Shown piece by piece: positions 7,541 through 14,370 of a DNA stretch of 33,314 nt. Position 1 is the first letter of the stretch. Every line of letters starts with the position of its first letter. Source of the stretch: an uncultured Pelagibacteraceae bacterium (GTDB lineage: Bacteria; Pseudomonadota; Alphaproteobacteria; Pelagibacterales; Pelagibacteraceae); contig CACABZ010000006.1 in assembly GCA_902530885.1 (NCBI GenBank), positions 1-33,314 of the forward strand, read 5' to 3'. The notes beneath the pieces are model-generated. The model did not search any database, was not told where the DNA came from, and saw nothing but the letters and a program-made list of their open reading frames with translations. Position numbers and translations under genes: made by a program.

Positions 7541-8611
7541 ATGTCAAATCGATTTTTTGAAATTAAAGGTGGTAATTTTGTAGCGAGTGAAAAGAACAAA
7601 GTTAACAATGTAAACCTTACAATAGAAAAAAAAGGAGAAATTGTTTCTTTGTTAGGTCCGTCTGGTGTTGGCAAAACAACAATATTAAGAACAATTGCTG
7701 GACTGCAAAAACTTAGTTCTGGAGAAATTTATTTACAAGATAAATTAATATCTTCTAAAGATGTTCACATTGAACCAGAGAAAAGAAACATAGCTTTATC
7801 ATTTCAAGACAATTCTTTATTTCCAAATTACAAAGTAATTGACAATATTAATTTTGGAAAAAAAAGATCTAATGGTAATGGCTTTTCTTATGAATCAGAT
7901 GATATTATTAAATTACTTCATATTGAACCAATTCTAGAAAAATTTCCTCATCAAATAAGCGCTGGTGAAGCTCAACGAGTTTCTTTAGCAAGATCATTAA
8001 TGTCTAAGCCAGATCTCTTATTGTTGGACGAGCCTTTTTCAAACATTGATCAAAGTCTTAAAGAAGAAATACAATATTCTGTAAAAAAACTACTTAAAAA
8101 AATTAATTTAACAACTATAATTGTTACTCACGATTCCTATGAAGCATTTTCATTAGCAGATCGTTGTGGAATAATTCTTAATCAGGAACTTAAACAATAT
8201 GATGTTCCTTATAATGTTCATCATGAGCCAAATTCCTTAGAGGTTGCAAAATTTTTAAATAAAGGAGTATTTGTAGATGTTAAAGTATTAATTAATGATT
8301 GTGCTGTACACAGTTTACAACATAGCGAGTTAGGTGAAATAAGAGGAAAATTACTAAAAAATTATCCAAAAGGCCAAAATGTTAAACTTCTTTTACAGCC
8401 AGAAGATTTAATTCATGACGATCAAAGTAAATTAAAATTAGAGGTTGTTGATAGAAAGTTTAGAGGAACTAATTTTATTTACACGTTGAAGACGCAAAAA
8501 GGTGAACATATACCAGTTTTCGTACATTCCCATCATATCCACCAACATGAAAAATCTGAAAAGTTTGGTATTAAAACTCCCATTTTTATTGACCACTTAG
8601 TATGTTTTTAA
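7541..8611 (+). CDS. fbpC: Ferric iron ABC transporter ATP-binding protein
   Basis: 356-residue ABC ATPase driving ferric iron import through the FbpB-like permease. Walker A is GPSGVGKTT (residues about 39-47), the Q-loop is in ALSFQDNSLFP, the ABC signature is ISAGEAQRVSLARSL, Walker B is LLLLDEPFSNID, and the switch histidine is in IIVTHDSYEA. After about residue 235 there is a regulatory TOBE-like domain, as usual for FbpC. Two details are unusual: the signature reads SAGEAQR, not SGGxxQR, and the C-terminal domain has a histidine-rich stretch, VHSHHIHQHEK, that might sense metal. The next gene begins 12 bp after the stop, so transcription may continue into the C1 module. Confidence 0.92.
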   Translation: MSNRFFEIKGGNFVASEKNKVNNVNLTIEKKGEIVSLLGPSGVGKTTILRTIAGLQKLSSGEIYLQDKLISSKDVHIEPEKRNIALSFQDNSLFPNYKVIDNINFGKKRSNGNGFSYESDDIIKLLHIEPILEKFPHQISAGEAQRVSLARSLMSKPDLLLLDEPFSNIDQSLKEEIQYSVKKLLKKINLTTIIVTHDSYEAFSLADRCGIILNQELKQYDVPYNVHHEPNSLEVAKFLNKGVFVDVKVLINDCAVHSLQHSELGEIRGKLLKNYPKGQNVKLLLQPEDLIHDDQSKLKLEVVDRKFRGTNFIYTLKTQKGEHIPVFVHSHHIHQHEKSEKFGIKTPIFIDHLVCF

Positions 8612-8623
8612 TTAAATAGGACA

Positions 8624-9361
8624 ATGAAATTTTCGTTAGAAATTACATCAAAAACTGACTTATCAGTCTTACCTGGGCTAAGAGATGTTTATGTAACTAT
8701 GCTTCCGGGAACTGACTATCGAGAAGTAGCTCGTAAAGCCGATGAGCTAGTTAGTTCTGGGTATAATCCAATACCACATTTCCCCGCAAGATCTATAAAG
8801 GATCTAAAGGAGTTAAAAGACTATGTAAAAATGTGTAAAAATTCAGGCGTAAAACAAGCTTTAGTAATTGGTGGAGGGAGAGAACCTGTTGGAGAATACC
8901 ACTGCTCGTTGCAATTACTTGAGACCGGATTATTTGAAGGGATGAAGATAGGAATTGCTGGACACCCTGAGGGTTCCCCTGATATATCCGATTTAGAATT
9001 AGAAAAAGCTATGAAAGAAAAAACTCCTCTTGCAGATTACATAGTAACGCAATGGCTTTTGGACCCAATGGTAATAGCTAATTTTATTTCTAAACAAACT
9101 CTCCCAGTTCATGTTGGAATTACTGGTCCCTTAAAAATAAGCAGCTTATTAAAGTTTGCAAGTATTGTTGGGGCAAAAAATTCTTTAAATTTTCTTAAAT
9201 CTAATACAAAACAAGCTTTAGATTTATTGAAGCCTAGAGACCCGAACGAATTGATAAACAGCTTAAAGAAAGTTACAGAACACTTTCATATTTATACTTT
9301 TGGTGGCCTCAAGGAAACAAACAAATGGTTGATAGCAAATAATTATGCCAAAGAAAAATAA
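8624..9361 (+). CDS. Methylenetetrahydrofolate reductase-like protein
   Basis: 245-residue cytosolic protein related to MetF, the FAD TIM-barrel enzyme interconverting 5,10-methylene-THF and 5-methyl-THF. It starts MKFSLEITSKTDL and has YVTMLPGTDYREVARKADEL, NPIPHFPARSI, VIGGGREPVGEY, GIAGHPEGSP and LPVHVGITGP, matching MTHFR strands and the flavin region. It is shorter than classical MetF (about 290 residues). Its coding end overlaps the GcvT-like gene by 17 bp, so translation is coupled. The pairing suggests oxidation of the methyl group loaded on THF by the partner methyltransferase. That role is inferred from context; a housekeeping MetF role is less likely given the short form and the partner. 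Confidence 0.8.
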   Translation: MKFSLEITSKTDLSVLPGLRDVYVTMLPGTDYREVARKADELVSSGYNPIPHFPARSIKDLKELKDYVKMCKNSGVKQALVIGGGREPVGEYHCSLQLLETGLFEGMKIGIAGHPEGSPDISDLELEKAMKEKTPLADYIVTQWLLDPMVIANFISKQTLPVHVGITGPLKISSLLKFASIVGAKNSLNFLKSNTKQALDLLKPRDPNELINSLKKVTEHFHIYTFGGLKETNKWLIANNYAKEK

Positions 9362-10754
9362 AAAAGCAAAAAAAGTTAAAACAAAAAAAAAATTTAAATT
9401 AATATCTTTAAAACCTGAAAAAGTTAATTATGACAAAGTCCGTCATGAAACATCGGTTGATCAGTCTGATAGACAAGTTCCATACAATCTCAGACAAAGC
9501 GGACCAACTAAGGTTGAAATGTTAATTTCTACAAGAGTAAGAAAATCTCCTTATTGGCATTTGTCAATGAAAGCAGGTTGTTGGAGAGCTACTGTGTACA
9601 ATAGAATTTATCATCCAAGGGGTTACATAAGACCTGAAAAAGGAGGAGCAATGGTTGAGTATGCAGCAATAAAAAACCACGTAACAATGTGGAACGTTGC
9701 TGTTGAAAGACAAATAAGAGTTAAAGGGCCAGATGCAGAAAAATTTGTTGATTATGTAATCACTAGAGATGCTACAAAAATCTCGACAATGAGAGGTCGT
9801 TATGTAATTTTATGTAATTACAAAGGTGGGGTTTTAAATGACCCTGTTTTGTTAAGAGTGGCCGATGATGAATTTTGGTTTAGCTTATCAGATTCAGATA
9901 TAGGTCTTTATTTGCAGGGAGTGAATGCAGATAAAAGATTCAATGTTGAAATAGATGAAATTGATGCATGTCCAGTTCAAATTCAAGGTCCCAAATCGAA
10001 AGCTTTAATGAAAGATTTAGCAGGTAAACAAATTGATTTTGATAATATGCCTTTCTATGGTTTAGCTGAAGCAAATATAGGTGGTCGTAGTTGCGTTATA
10101 TCACAATCAGGTTTTTCTGGAGAAGCAGGTTATGAAATATATTTAAGAAATGCTACTTTGTACGCTGAAGATATGTGGAATGCAGTTTTAAAAGCAGGAA
10201 AAAAACATAAACTGATGGTTATTGCACCCGCTCACCACAGACGTATCCAAGCTGGTATTCTCTCTTGGGGACAAGATTTAGATCATGAAACTAATCCGTT
10301 TCAATGTAATTTAGGTTATCAAGTTTCTTTATCTGGAAAAGGTGTGTGGGAAAAGAAAACTGATTATGTTGGCAAGGAAGCTTTAGAAAAAATGAGAGAT
10401 CAGTTAAGAAACGGTGATAAACCTTATAAGTTACAATTGGTTGGTTTAGAGCTTGGCGGTAAACCTATAGATGATTATGCAAGTGATTTTTATTTAATCT
10501 CTAATATTGATGGAGGTAAACCAGTTGGTTATATTACTTCTCCTTGGTACCATCCAGAAAAGGGAACAAATATAGCCATGGGATATGTGCCTTATGAAGG
10601 ACATTTAAGTACAACAGGTTTTCCGATAGGGAATTTAGGTAAAAAATATAAGGTGCACTTACCAAAAAAATATTCAAGTAAAGCAGTAGATGCTGTTGTA
10701 GTAAAAATTCCATTTACTCAATCATTTAATGCTAATACAAGAGAAGTCTCATAG
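9345..10754 (+). CDS. GcvT-family (DmdA-like) tetrahydrofolate-dependent methyltransferase
   Basis: 469-residue protein of the aminomethyltransferase (GcvT/DmdA) family, which moves a methyl or methylene group from a substrate to THF. After a lysine-rich, probably flexible N-terminus (residues 1-58) come VRKSPYWHLSMKAGCWRATVYNR, VTMWNVAVERQIRVKGPDAEKFV, GGVLNDPVLLRVADDEFWFSLSDSD, QIQGPKS, SGFSGEAGYEIYLRNA and RRIQAGILSWGQDLDHETNPF. The NDP variant of the catalytic-aspartate motif resembles DmdA (DMSP demethylase), but SGEAGYEIY keeps the glutamate block of true GcvT. It is also about 100 residues longer than DmdA, so it is a related enzyme with another or unknown methyl donor. It could start at Met59. 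It overlaps the MetF-like gene by 17 bp, and tRNA-Arg follows directly. Confidence 0.85.
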   Translation: MPKKNKKAKKVKTKKKFKLISLKPEKVNYDKVRHETSVDQSDRQVPYNLRQSGPTKVEMLISTRVRKSPYWHLSMKAGCWRATVYNRIYHPRGYIRPEKGGAMVEYAAIKNHVTMWNVAVERQIRVKGPDAEKFVDYVITRDATKISTMRGRYVILCNYKGGVLNDPVLLRVADDEFWFSLSDSDIGLYLQGVNADKRFNVEIDEIDACPVQIQGPKSKALMKDLAGKQIDFDNMPFYGLAEANIGGRSCVISQSGFSGEAGYEIYLRNATLYAEDMWNAVLKAGKKHKLMVIAPAHHRRIQAGILSWGQDLDHETNPFQCNLGYQVSLSGKGVWEKKTDYVGKEALEKMRDQLRNGDKPYKLQLVGLELGGKPIDDYASDFYLISNIDGGKPVGYITSPWYHPEKGTNIAMGYVPYEGHLSTTGFPIGNLGKKYKVHLPKKYSSKAVDAVVVKIPFTQSFNANTREVS

Positions 10755-10755
10755 A

Positions 10756-10832
10756 GCGCCCTTAGCTCAGTTGGATAGAGCATCGGTTTTCTAAACCGAG
10801 GGTCGTAGGTTCGAATCCTTCAGGGCGCGCCA
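10756..10832 (+). tRNA. tRNA-Arg (anticodon TCT), CCA encoded
   Basis: A complete cloverleaf: acceptor GCGCCCT pairs with AGGGCGC, then discriminator G and an encoded CCA. D-arm AGCTCAGTTGGATAGAGC, anticodon arm TCGGT-TTTCTAA-ACCGA with anticodon TCT, and the T-loop TTCGAAT. The T-stem (GTAGG with CCTTC) has one T:T mismatch. It starts one base after the GcvT-like stop and ends six bases before trmB. Confidence 0.95.
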
Positions 10833-10837
10833 CTTAA

Positions 10838-11458
10838 ATGAAAAAAAAACTTTATTTCGGAAGAGTTAAATCAAGAAAGATTTCAAAGATTAAAGAAAAT
10901 AGCTTCAAAAAATATCTAAAAAAAAAAAATATTAAAGATCTTACATTAAAAAAAAAGCTGATTTTAGAAATAGGTATTGGAATGGGTGAAAACCTAATCT
11001 ATTTATCTAAAAAAAATACTCGAAAAAAAATTATCGGCGTAGATCCTTTTATGAATGGAATGGTAAATGTTTCAGATTATTGTATTAACAATAATATAAA
11101 AAATATTTATCTTTATCCCTATGTATTTCAAAAATTTATCAATAGATTTAAAAAACTTCGTTTTAATGTGGTTTATATTTTATTTCCTGATCCATGGCAT
11201 AAAAAAAGACATAGAAAAAGACGTATTGTAAACGAAGAATTCTTAAAGAAAATATTAAAGGTTCTTAAAAAAAAAGGAAAAGTTTTCTTTAGCACGGATA
11301 GTATAAATTATTTTGAAAGTGTAAAAAATAATTTAAAAAAATTCTCCAATATAAAGGTAAAAAAAATAAAAAAAATTGTAACAATTAAAACTAAGTTTTA
11401 TCTCAAAGCAGAAAAAAAAAATAATAAGATAAATTCACTTATGTTTACCAAACATTAA
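10838..11458 (+). CDS. trmB: tRNA (guanine-N7-)-methyltransferase
   Basis: 206-residue SAM-dependent methyltransferase that makes m7G46 in the variable loop of tRNAs. It has an N-terminal basic segment, then the SAM-binding motif ILEIGIGMGENLIYLSKKN, IIGVDPFMNGM, and the TrmB signature FPDPWHKKRHRKRRIVNEEF, followed by GKVFFSTDSINYF. Its start lies six bases after tRNA-Arg, and its 3' end overlaps the convergent tautomerase-like gene by four bases. The extreme lysine content reflects genome composition. Confidence 0.92.
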   Translation: MKKKLYFGRVKSRKISKIKENSFKKYLKKKNIKDLTLKKKLILEIGIGMGENLIYLSKKNTRKKIIGVDPFMNGMVNVSDYCINNNIKNIYLYPYVFQKFINRFKKLRFNVVYILFPDPWHKKRHRKRRIVNEEFLKKILKVLKKKGKVFFSTDSINYFESVKNNLKKFSNIKVKKIKKIVTIKTKFYLKAEKKNNKINSLMFTKH

Positions 11459-11895
11459 TTATCAATCTTATTTAATCTTGTTTTTAATTTTGTTGGCAAA
11501 TTTTTAAACCACTTTTTTTCACCACCGGATTTTGGCAGAACTTTACCGTACTCTATCATTTGATTAGGCTTTAAATCTAACAAATATACCCAAATGTTGT
11601 CTTTCTCTAGTTTTGTGTTTTCTTTTATTACTTCTCTCAAACCTTTAATCAACTTATTTTTAATTGTTGTTGTTCTGCCCGATCTAATGTGACCGTATAT
11701 AAATATTTCTGGTTTAGAAACTCTTTTACCACCCATATAATGATCTCCTTTTTTTGTATTATTGAAAATTATTTGTGCAAAAAATTTATTTGCACCAGTG
11801 GCTTCATTATGAATTTTTGTGATTTTTTTTGCTAATTTTTCTTTTATAAGTTTTGAAAGCCTCATGTTTGATGAGTTTACAAAGTACGTTGGCAT
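11455..11895 (-). CDS. Tautomerase-superfamily protein, cis-3-chloroacrylate dehalogenase (cis-CaaD/Cg10062) type
   Basis: 146 residues. After removal of Met the protein begins PTYFV, with the catalytic N-terminal proline of the tautomerase superfamily. By eye it aligns along its length with cis-CaaD (about 149 residues): FFAQIIF, GGKRVSKPEIFIYGHIRSGR, NIWVYLLDLKPNQMIEYGKVLPKSGGEKKWFKNLP. Counting from Pro1, the six residues known to be catalytic in cis-CaaD fall at identical positions: Pro1, His28, Arg70, Arg73, Tyr103 and Glu114. The homologue Cg10062 has the same six but is a poor dehalogenase that hydrates or decarboxylates acetylenic acids, so the real substrate is open. It is a single gene, converging on trmB and diverging from aapJ, with no pathway context. 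Confidence 0.85.
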   Translation of the reverse strand: MPTYFVNSSNMRLSKLIKEKLAKKITKIHNEATGANKFFAQIIFNNTKKGDHYMGGKRVSKPEIFIYGHIRSGRTTTIKNKLIKGLREVIKENTKLEKDNIWVYLLDLKPNQMIEYGKVLPKSGGEKKWFKNLPTKLKTRLNKIDN

Positions 11896-12031
11896 AATAA
11901 ATTATATCTCAGAACATGTCTTATTAAAGAGGTGTATATTCGTACATTTGGTGTTTAAATTATATTTGATCTATATATTGTGTTTATTTTATCAGATTGA
12001 AATTAAGCTGTAGATTATACATAATTTGTTC

Positions 12032-12051
12032 TTTGAAATTTAAATTTCAAA
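12032..12051. promoter_or_regulatory. Perfect 20-bp palindrome upstream of aapJ
   Basis: TTTGAAATTT followed directly by AAATTTCAAA is a perfect 20-bp dyad, 35 bp before the aapJ ATG. It is probably an operator for a dimeric regulator or a weak RNA hairpin. AT-richness raises the chance of accidental palindromes, but not often at 20 bp with no spacer. Confidence 0.55.
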
Positions 12052-12052
12052 A

Positions 12053-12066
12053 TATTGTTAACAATA
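12053..12066. promoter_or_regulatory. Second palindrome (14 bp) upstream of aapJ
   Basis: TATTGTTAACAATA is a perfect 14-bp dyad starting one base after the 20-bp palindrome and ending 20 bp before the aapJ ATG. Its GTTAAC core is typical of repressor or activator half-sites. The position overlaps the likely leader, so binding here would probably repress. Confidence 0.5.
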
Positions 12067-12085
12067 AAATGAGGGAATCATAAAT

Positions 12086-13132
12086 ATGATTAAATCAATC
12101 AGAACTTGGATTTTAGTTGGATTTGCATCTCTGTTACTTGTGGCTTGTGGCCAAGGTGGAGGCGGCGCTGGATCTAAAAAATCTAAGACTTTAGACAATA
12201 CTAAGAAAGCTGGTTTTGTTAAATGCGGAGTTTCACAAGGACTTCCAGGGTTTTCAAATGCTGATGAGGCAGGAAACTGGACCGGCATAGATGTGGACGT
12301 ATGTAGAGCTGTTGCAGCTGCAGTATTAGGTGATGCTGACAAAGTTAAATATACTCCATTAAGTGCAAAAGAAAGATTTACTGCATTAACTTCAGGAGAA
12401 ATCGACGTACTTGCACGAAACACTACTTGGACATTATCAAGAGATGCTGACATTGGATTAACTTTTGTTGGTGTTAACTTTTATGATGGTCAAGGTTTCA
12501 TGGTTAGAAAAGCATCAGGAATCAATTCTGTAAATGATTTCAAAAATGGTATATCTGCATGTACTAATACAGGTACTACTACCGAGCTAAACATGAGAGA
12601 CTTCTTTAATTCTAGAAACATAAGTTACGAACCAATTGCGTTTGAAAAAGCGGATGAAGTTGTTCAAGCTTATGATGCGGGAAGATGTGATACTTATACT
12701 ACAGATAAATCTGGATTAGCTGCTCAAAGAACTAAGTTGAGTAACCCAGATGAGCATAAAGTATTACCAGAAACAATATCTAAAGAACCATTAGGACCTG
12801 TTGTAAGACAAGGTGACTCTGTATGGGAAGATATTGTTAGATGGTCTCTAAACACTATGATCGAAGCAGAAGAGTACGGTGTTAATTCATCAAACGCTTC
12901 AAGCTTAAAAGACTCTGACAATCCAGCTATTAAAAGATTAGTTGGAGCTGAGGGTGAATTAGGTGCAGCTTTCGGTTTAGACAATGATTGGAGCTTGAGA
13001 ATTATCGAGCAAGTTGGTAACTACGGTGAAAGCTATAAAAAACATATAGCAGACACTGGAATTTTACCTAATAGAGGTCCAAACGAGTTATGGACAAAAG
13101 GTGGAATTCTTTACGTACCACCAGCAAGATAA
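12086..13132 (+). CDS. aapJ: General L-amino-acid ABC transporter substrate-binding protein
   Basis: 348-residue binding protein of the broad-specificity AapJ/YhdW amino acid importer. FVKCGVSQGLPGFSNADEAGNWTGIDVDVCRAVAAAVLGD, LTSGEIDVLARNTTWTLSRD, TTTELNMRDFF and DTYTTDKSGLAAQR are typical, as is the long C-terminal part ending GILYVPPAR. The N-terminus ends with a lipobox, LLLVACG, with Cys21 followed by a glycine-rich linker, so the mature protein should be lipid-anchored, not freely periplasmic. ATG 12086 is preceded by GAGGGAATC. A terminator-like hairpin separates it from the permease genes, which would give excess binding protein. Confidence 0.93.
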   Translation: MIKSIRTWILVGFASLLLVACGQGGGGAGSKKSKTLDNTKKAGFVKCGVSQGLPGFSNADEAGNWTGIDVDVCRAVAAAVLGDADKVKYTPLSAKERFTALTSGEIDVLARNTTWTLSRDADIGLTFVGVNFYDGQGFMVRKASGINSVNDFKNGISACTNTGTTTELNMRDFFNSRNISYEPIAFEKADEVVQAYDAGRCDTYTTDKSGLAAQRTKLSNPDEHKVLPETISKEPLGPVVRQGDSVWEDIVRWSLNTMIEAEEYGVNSSNASSLKDSDNPAIKRLVGAEGELGAAFGLDNDWSLRIIEQVGNYGESYKKHIADTGILPNRGPNELWTKGGILYVPPAR

Positions 13133-13148
13133 TTGCTAATTAAATTAA

Positions 13149-13179
13149 AAAGGGCTGGATTTATCTGGCCCTTTTTTTT
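13149..13179 (+). terminator. Rho-independent terminator or attenuator after aapJ
   Basis: AAAGGGCTGG (13149-13158) pairs with CTGGCCCTTT (13165-13174), including two G:U pairs, around the loop ATTTAT. An uninterrupted T-run follows to 13179. It lies inside the aap operon, 12 bp before aapQ, so partial read-through is likely. Confidence 0.85.
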
Positions 13180-13191
13180 ATTCTGTATCAA

Positions 13192-14370
13192 ATGAATTTT
13201 AAAAATCTAAAACTGAATTTAAGTAATAAAAATAAAGATTTAATACCGCAAGTTTTAACAGTTTTATTCATAATTTTAGTAGTTATCTACTTCACAATTA
13301 ATGCTCAAAACAATATGGGTAACCGAGGAATTTCATTTGGTTTTGGGTTTTTATCTCAAGAATCTTCCTTTGATATAACTTTTTCTTTAATTGACTACGA
13401 TGGTTCACACTCTTATGCCAGAGCATTTTTAGTTGGACTTTTAAATACGATTTTAGTTTCTGCAATAGGAATTTTCTTCGCTACAATTTTGGGTGTAACT
13501 ATTGGTATAGCTAGATTATCACAAAATTATTTAGTAGCAAAATCAGCAGAATGGTATGTAGAAATATTTAGAAATATACCTTTAATACTACAAATATTTT
13601 TTTGGTATTTCGCAGCTTTAAGAGCTTTACCTTTGACGGTAGACTCAATTAACTTTTACGATATAAGCTTTTTGAATGTAAAAGGTTGGTATGTTCCAAA
13701 ATTCGTTTGGTCAAACTTTTCTTTATTTCTTTATTCTATTATTTTTGCGGTAATCCTAATTTATTTATTATCTAAATATGCACAAAACCAAAGAGATAGA
13801 TACGGCAAACAAATTCCAACACTTTATATCTCTATTTTATTATTCATAGGTTTACCATCTTTAACATTTTTAATTGGTGGAGTTAGTTTGTCATTTGAGA
13901 TTCCTGAATTAAATCAATTATCAAAAACTGTATATGTATACAAAGGTGGTGTAAGTATTATTCCAGAATTAATTTCTTTAGCTTTAGCTTTATCAATGTA
14001 TACAGCCACTTTCATAGCGGAGAATGTTAGAGCTGGTATATTGGGCGTTAACAAAGGTCAGAAAGAGGCCGCTGCTTCTATTGGTTTAACTAAAGGACAA
14101 ATTTTAAAACTTGTTGTCATGCCACAGGCTTTAAGAATTATAATTCCACCAACCACTAATCAATATTTAAATTTAACAAAAAACTCATCTTTAGCTGCAG
14201 CTATAGCCTATCCAGATATTGTTTTAGTGTTCGCTGGAACTGCATTAATGCAAACAGGACGCGCAATAGAGATTATTTCAATTACTATGCTTACATATCT
14301 ATCTTTAAGCCTCTCTATATCAGTATTTATGAATTGGTATAATAAAAAAATGGCTATTAAGGAAAAATAA
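13192..14370 (+). CDS. aapQ: General L-amino-acid ABC transporter permease AapQ
   Basis: 392-residue membrane protein of the HisMQ/YhdX family, one of two channel subunits for the AapJ importer. An N-terminal hydrophobic helix (residues about 19-37) is followed by further helices, including ARAFLVGLLNTILVSAIGIFFATILGVTIGIAR and EIFRNIPLILQIFFWYF. The EAA loop GVNKGQKEAAASIGLTKGQILKLVVMPQALRIIIPPTTNQYLNLTKNSSLA lies at about residues 283-335. The start ATG lies 12 bp beyond the terminator. Its TAA shares one base with the aapM ATG, so translation is coupled. Confidence 0.92.
   Translation: MNFKNLKLNLSNKNKDLIPQVLTVLFIILVVIYFTINAQNNMGNRGISFGFGFLSQESSFDITFSLIDYDGSHSYARAFLVGLLNTILVSAIGIFFATILGVTIGIARLSQNYLVAKSAEWYVEIFRNIPLILQIFFWYFAALRALPLTVDSINFYDISFLNVKGWYVPKFVWSNFSLFLYSIIFAVILIYLLSKYAQNQRDRYGKQIPTLYISILLFIGLPSLTFLIGGVSLSFEIPELNQLSKTVYVYKGGVSIIPELISLALALSMYTATFIAENVRAGILGVNKGQKEAAASIGLTKGQILKLVVMPQALRIIIPPTTNQYLNLTKNSSLAAAIAYPDIVLVFAGTALMQTGRAIEIISITMLTYLSLSLSISVFMNWYNKKMAIKEK

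Noticed and set aside
9345-10754. Calling the GcvT-like protein DmdA (DMSP demethylase)
   Set aside because: Some motifs agree, but it is about 100 residues longer and retains GcvT-like SGEAGYEIY, so the substrate cannot be assigned.
11455-11895. Naming the tautomerase-like gene a dehalogenase outright
   Set aside because: Cg10062 shares the same six residues yet is a poor dehalogenase, so residue conservation alone does not prove activity.
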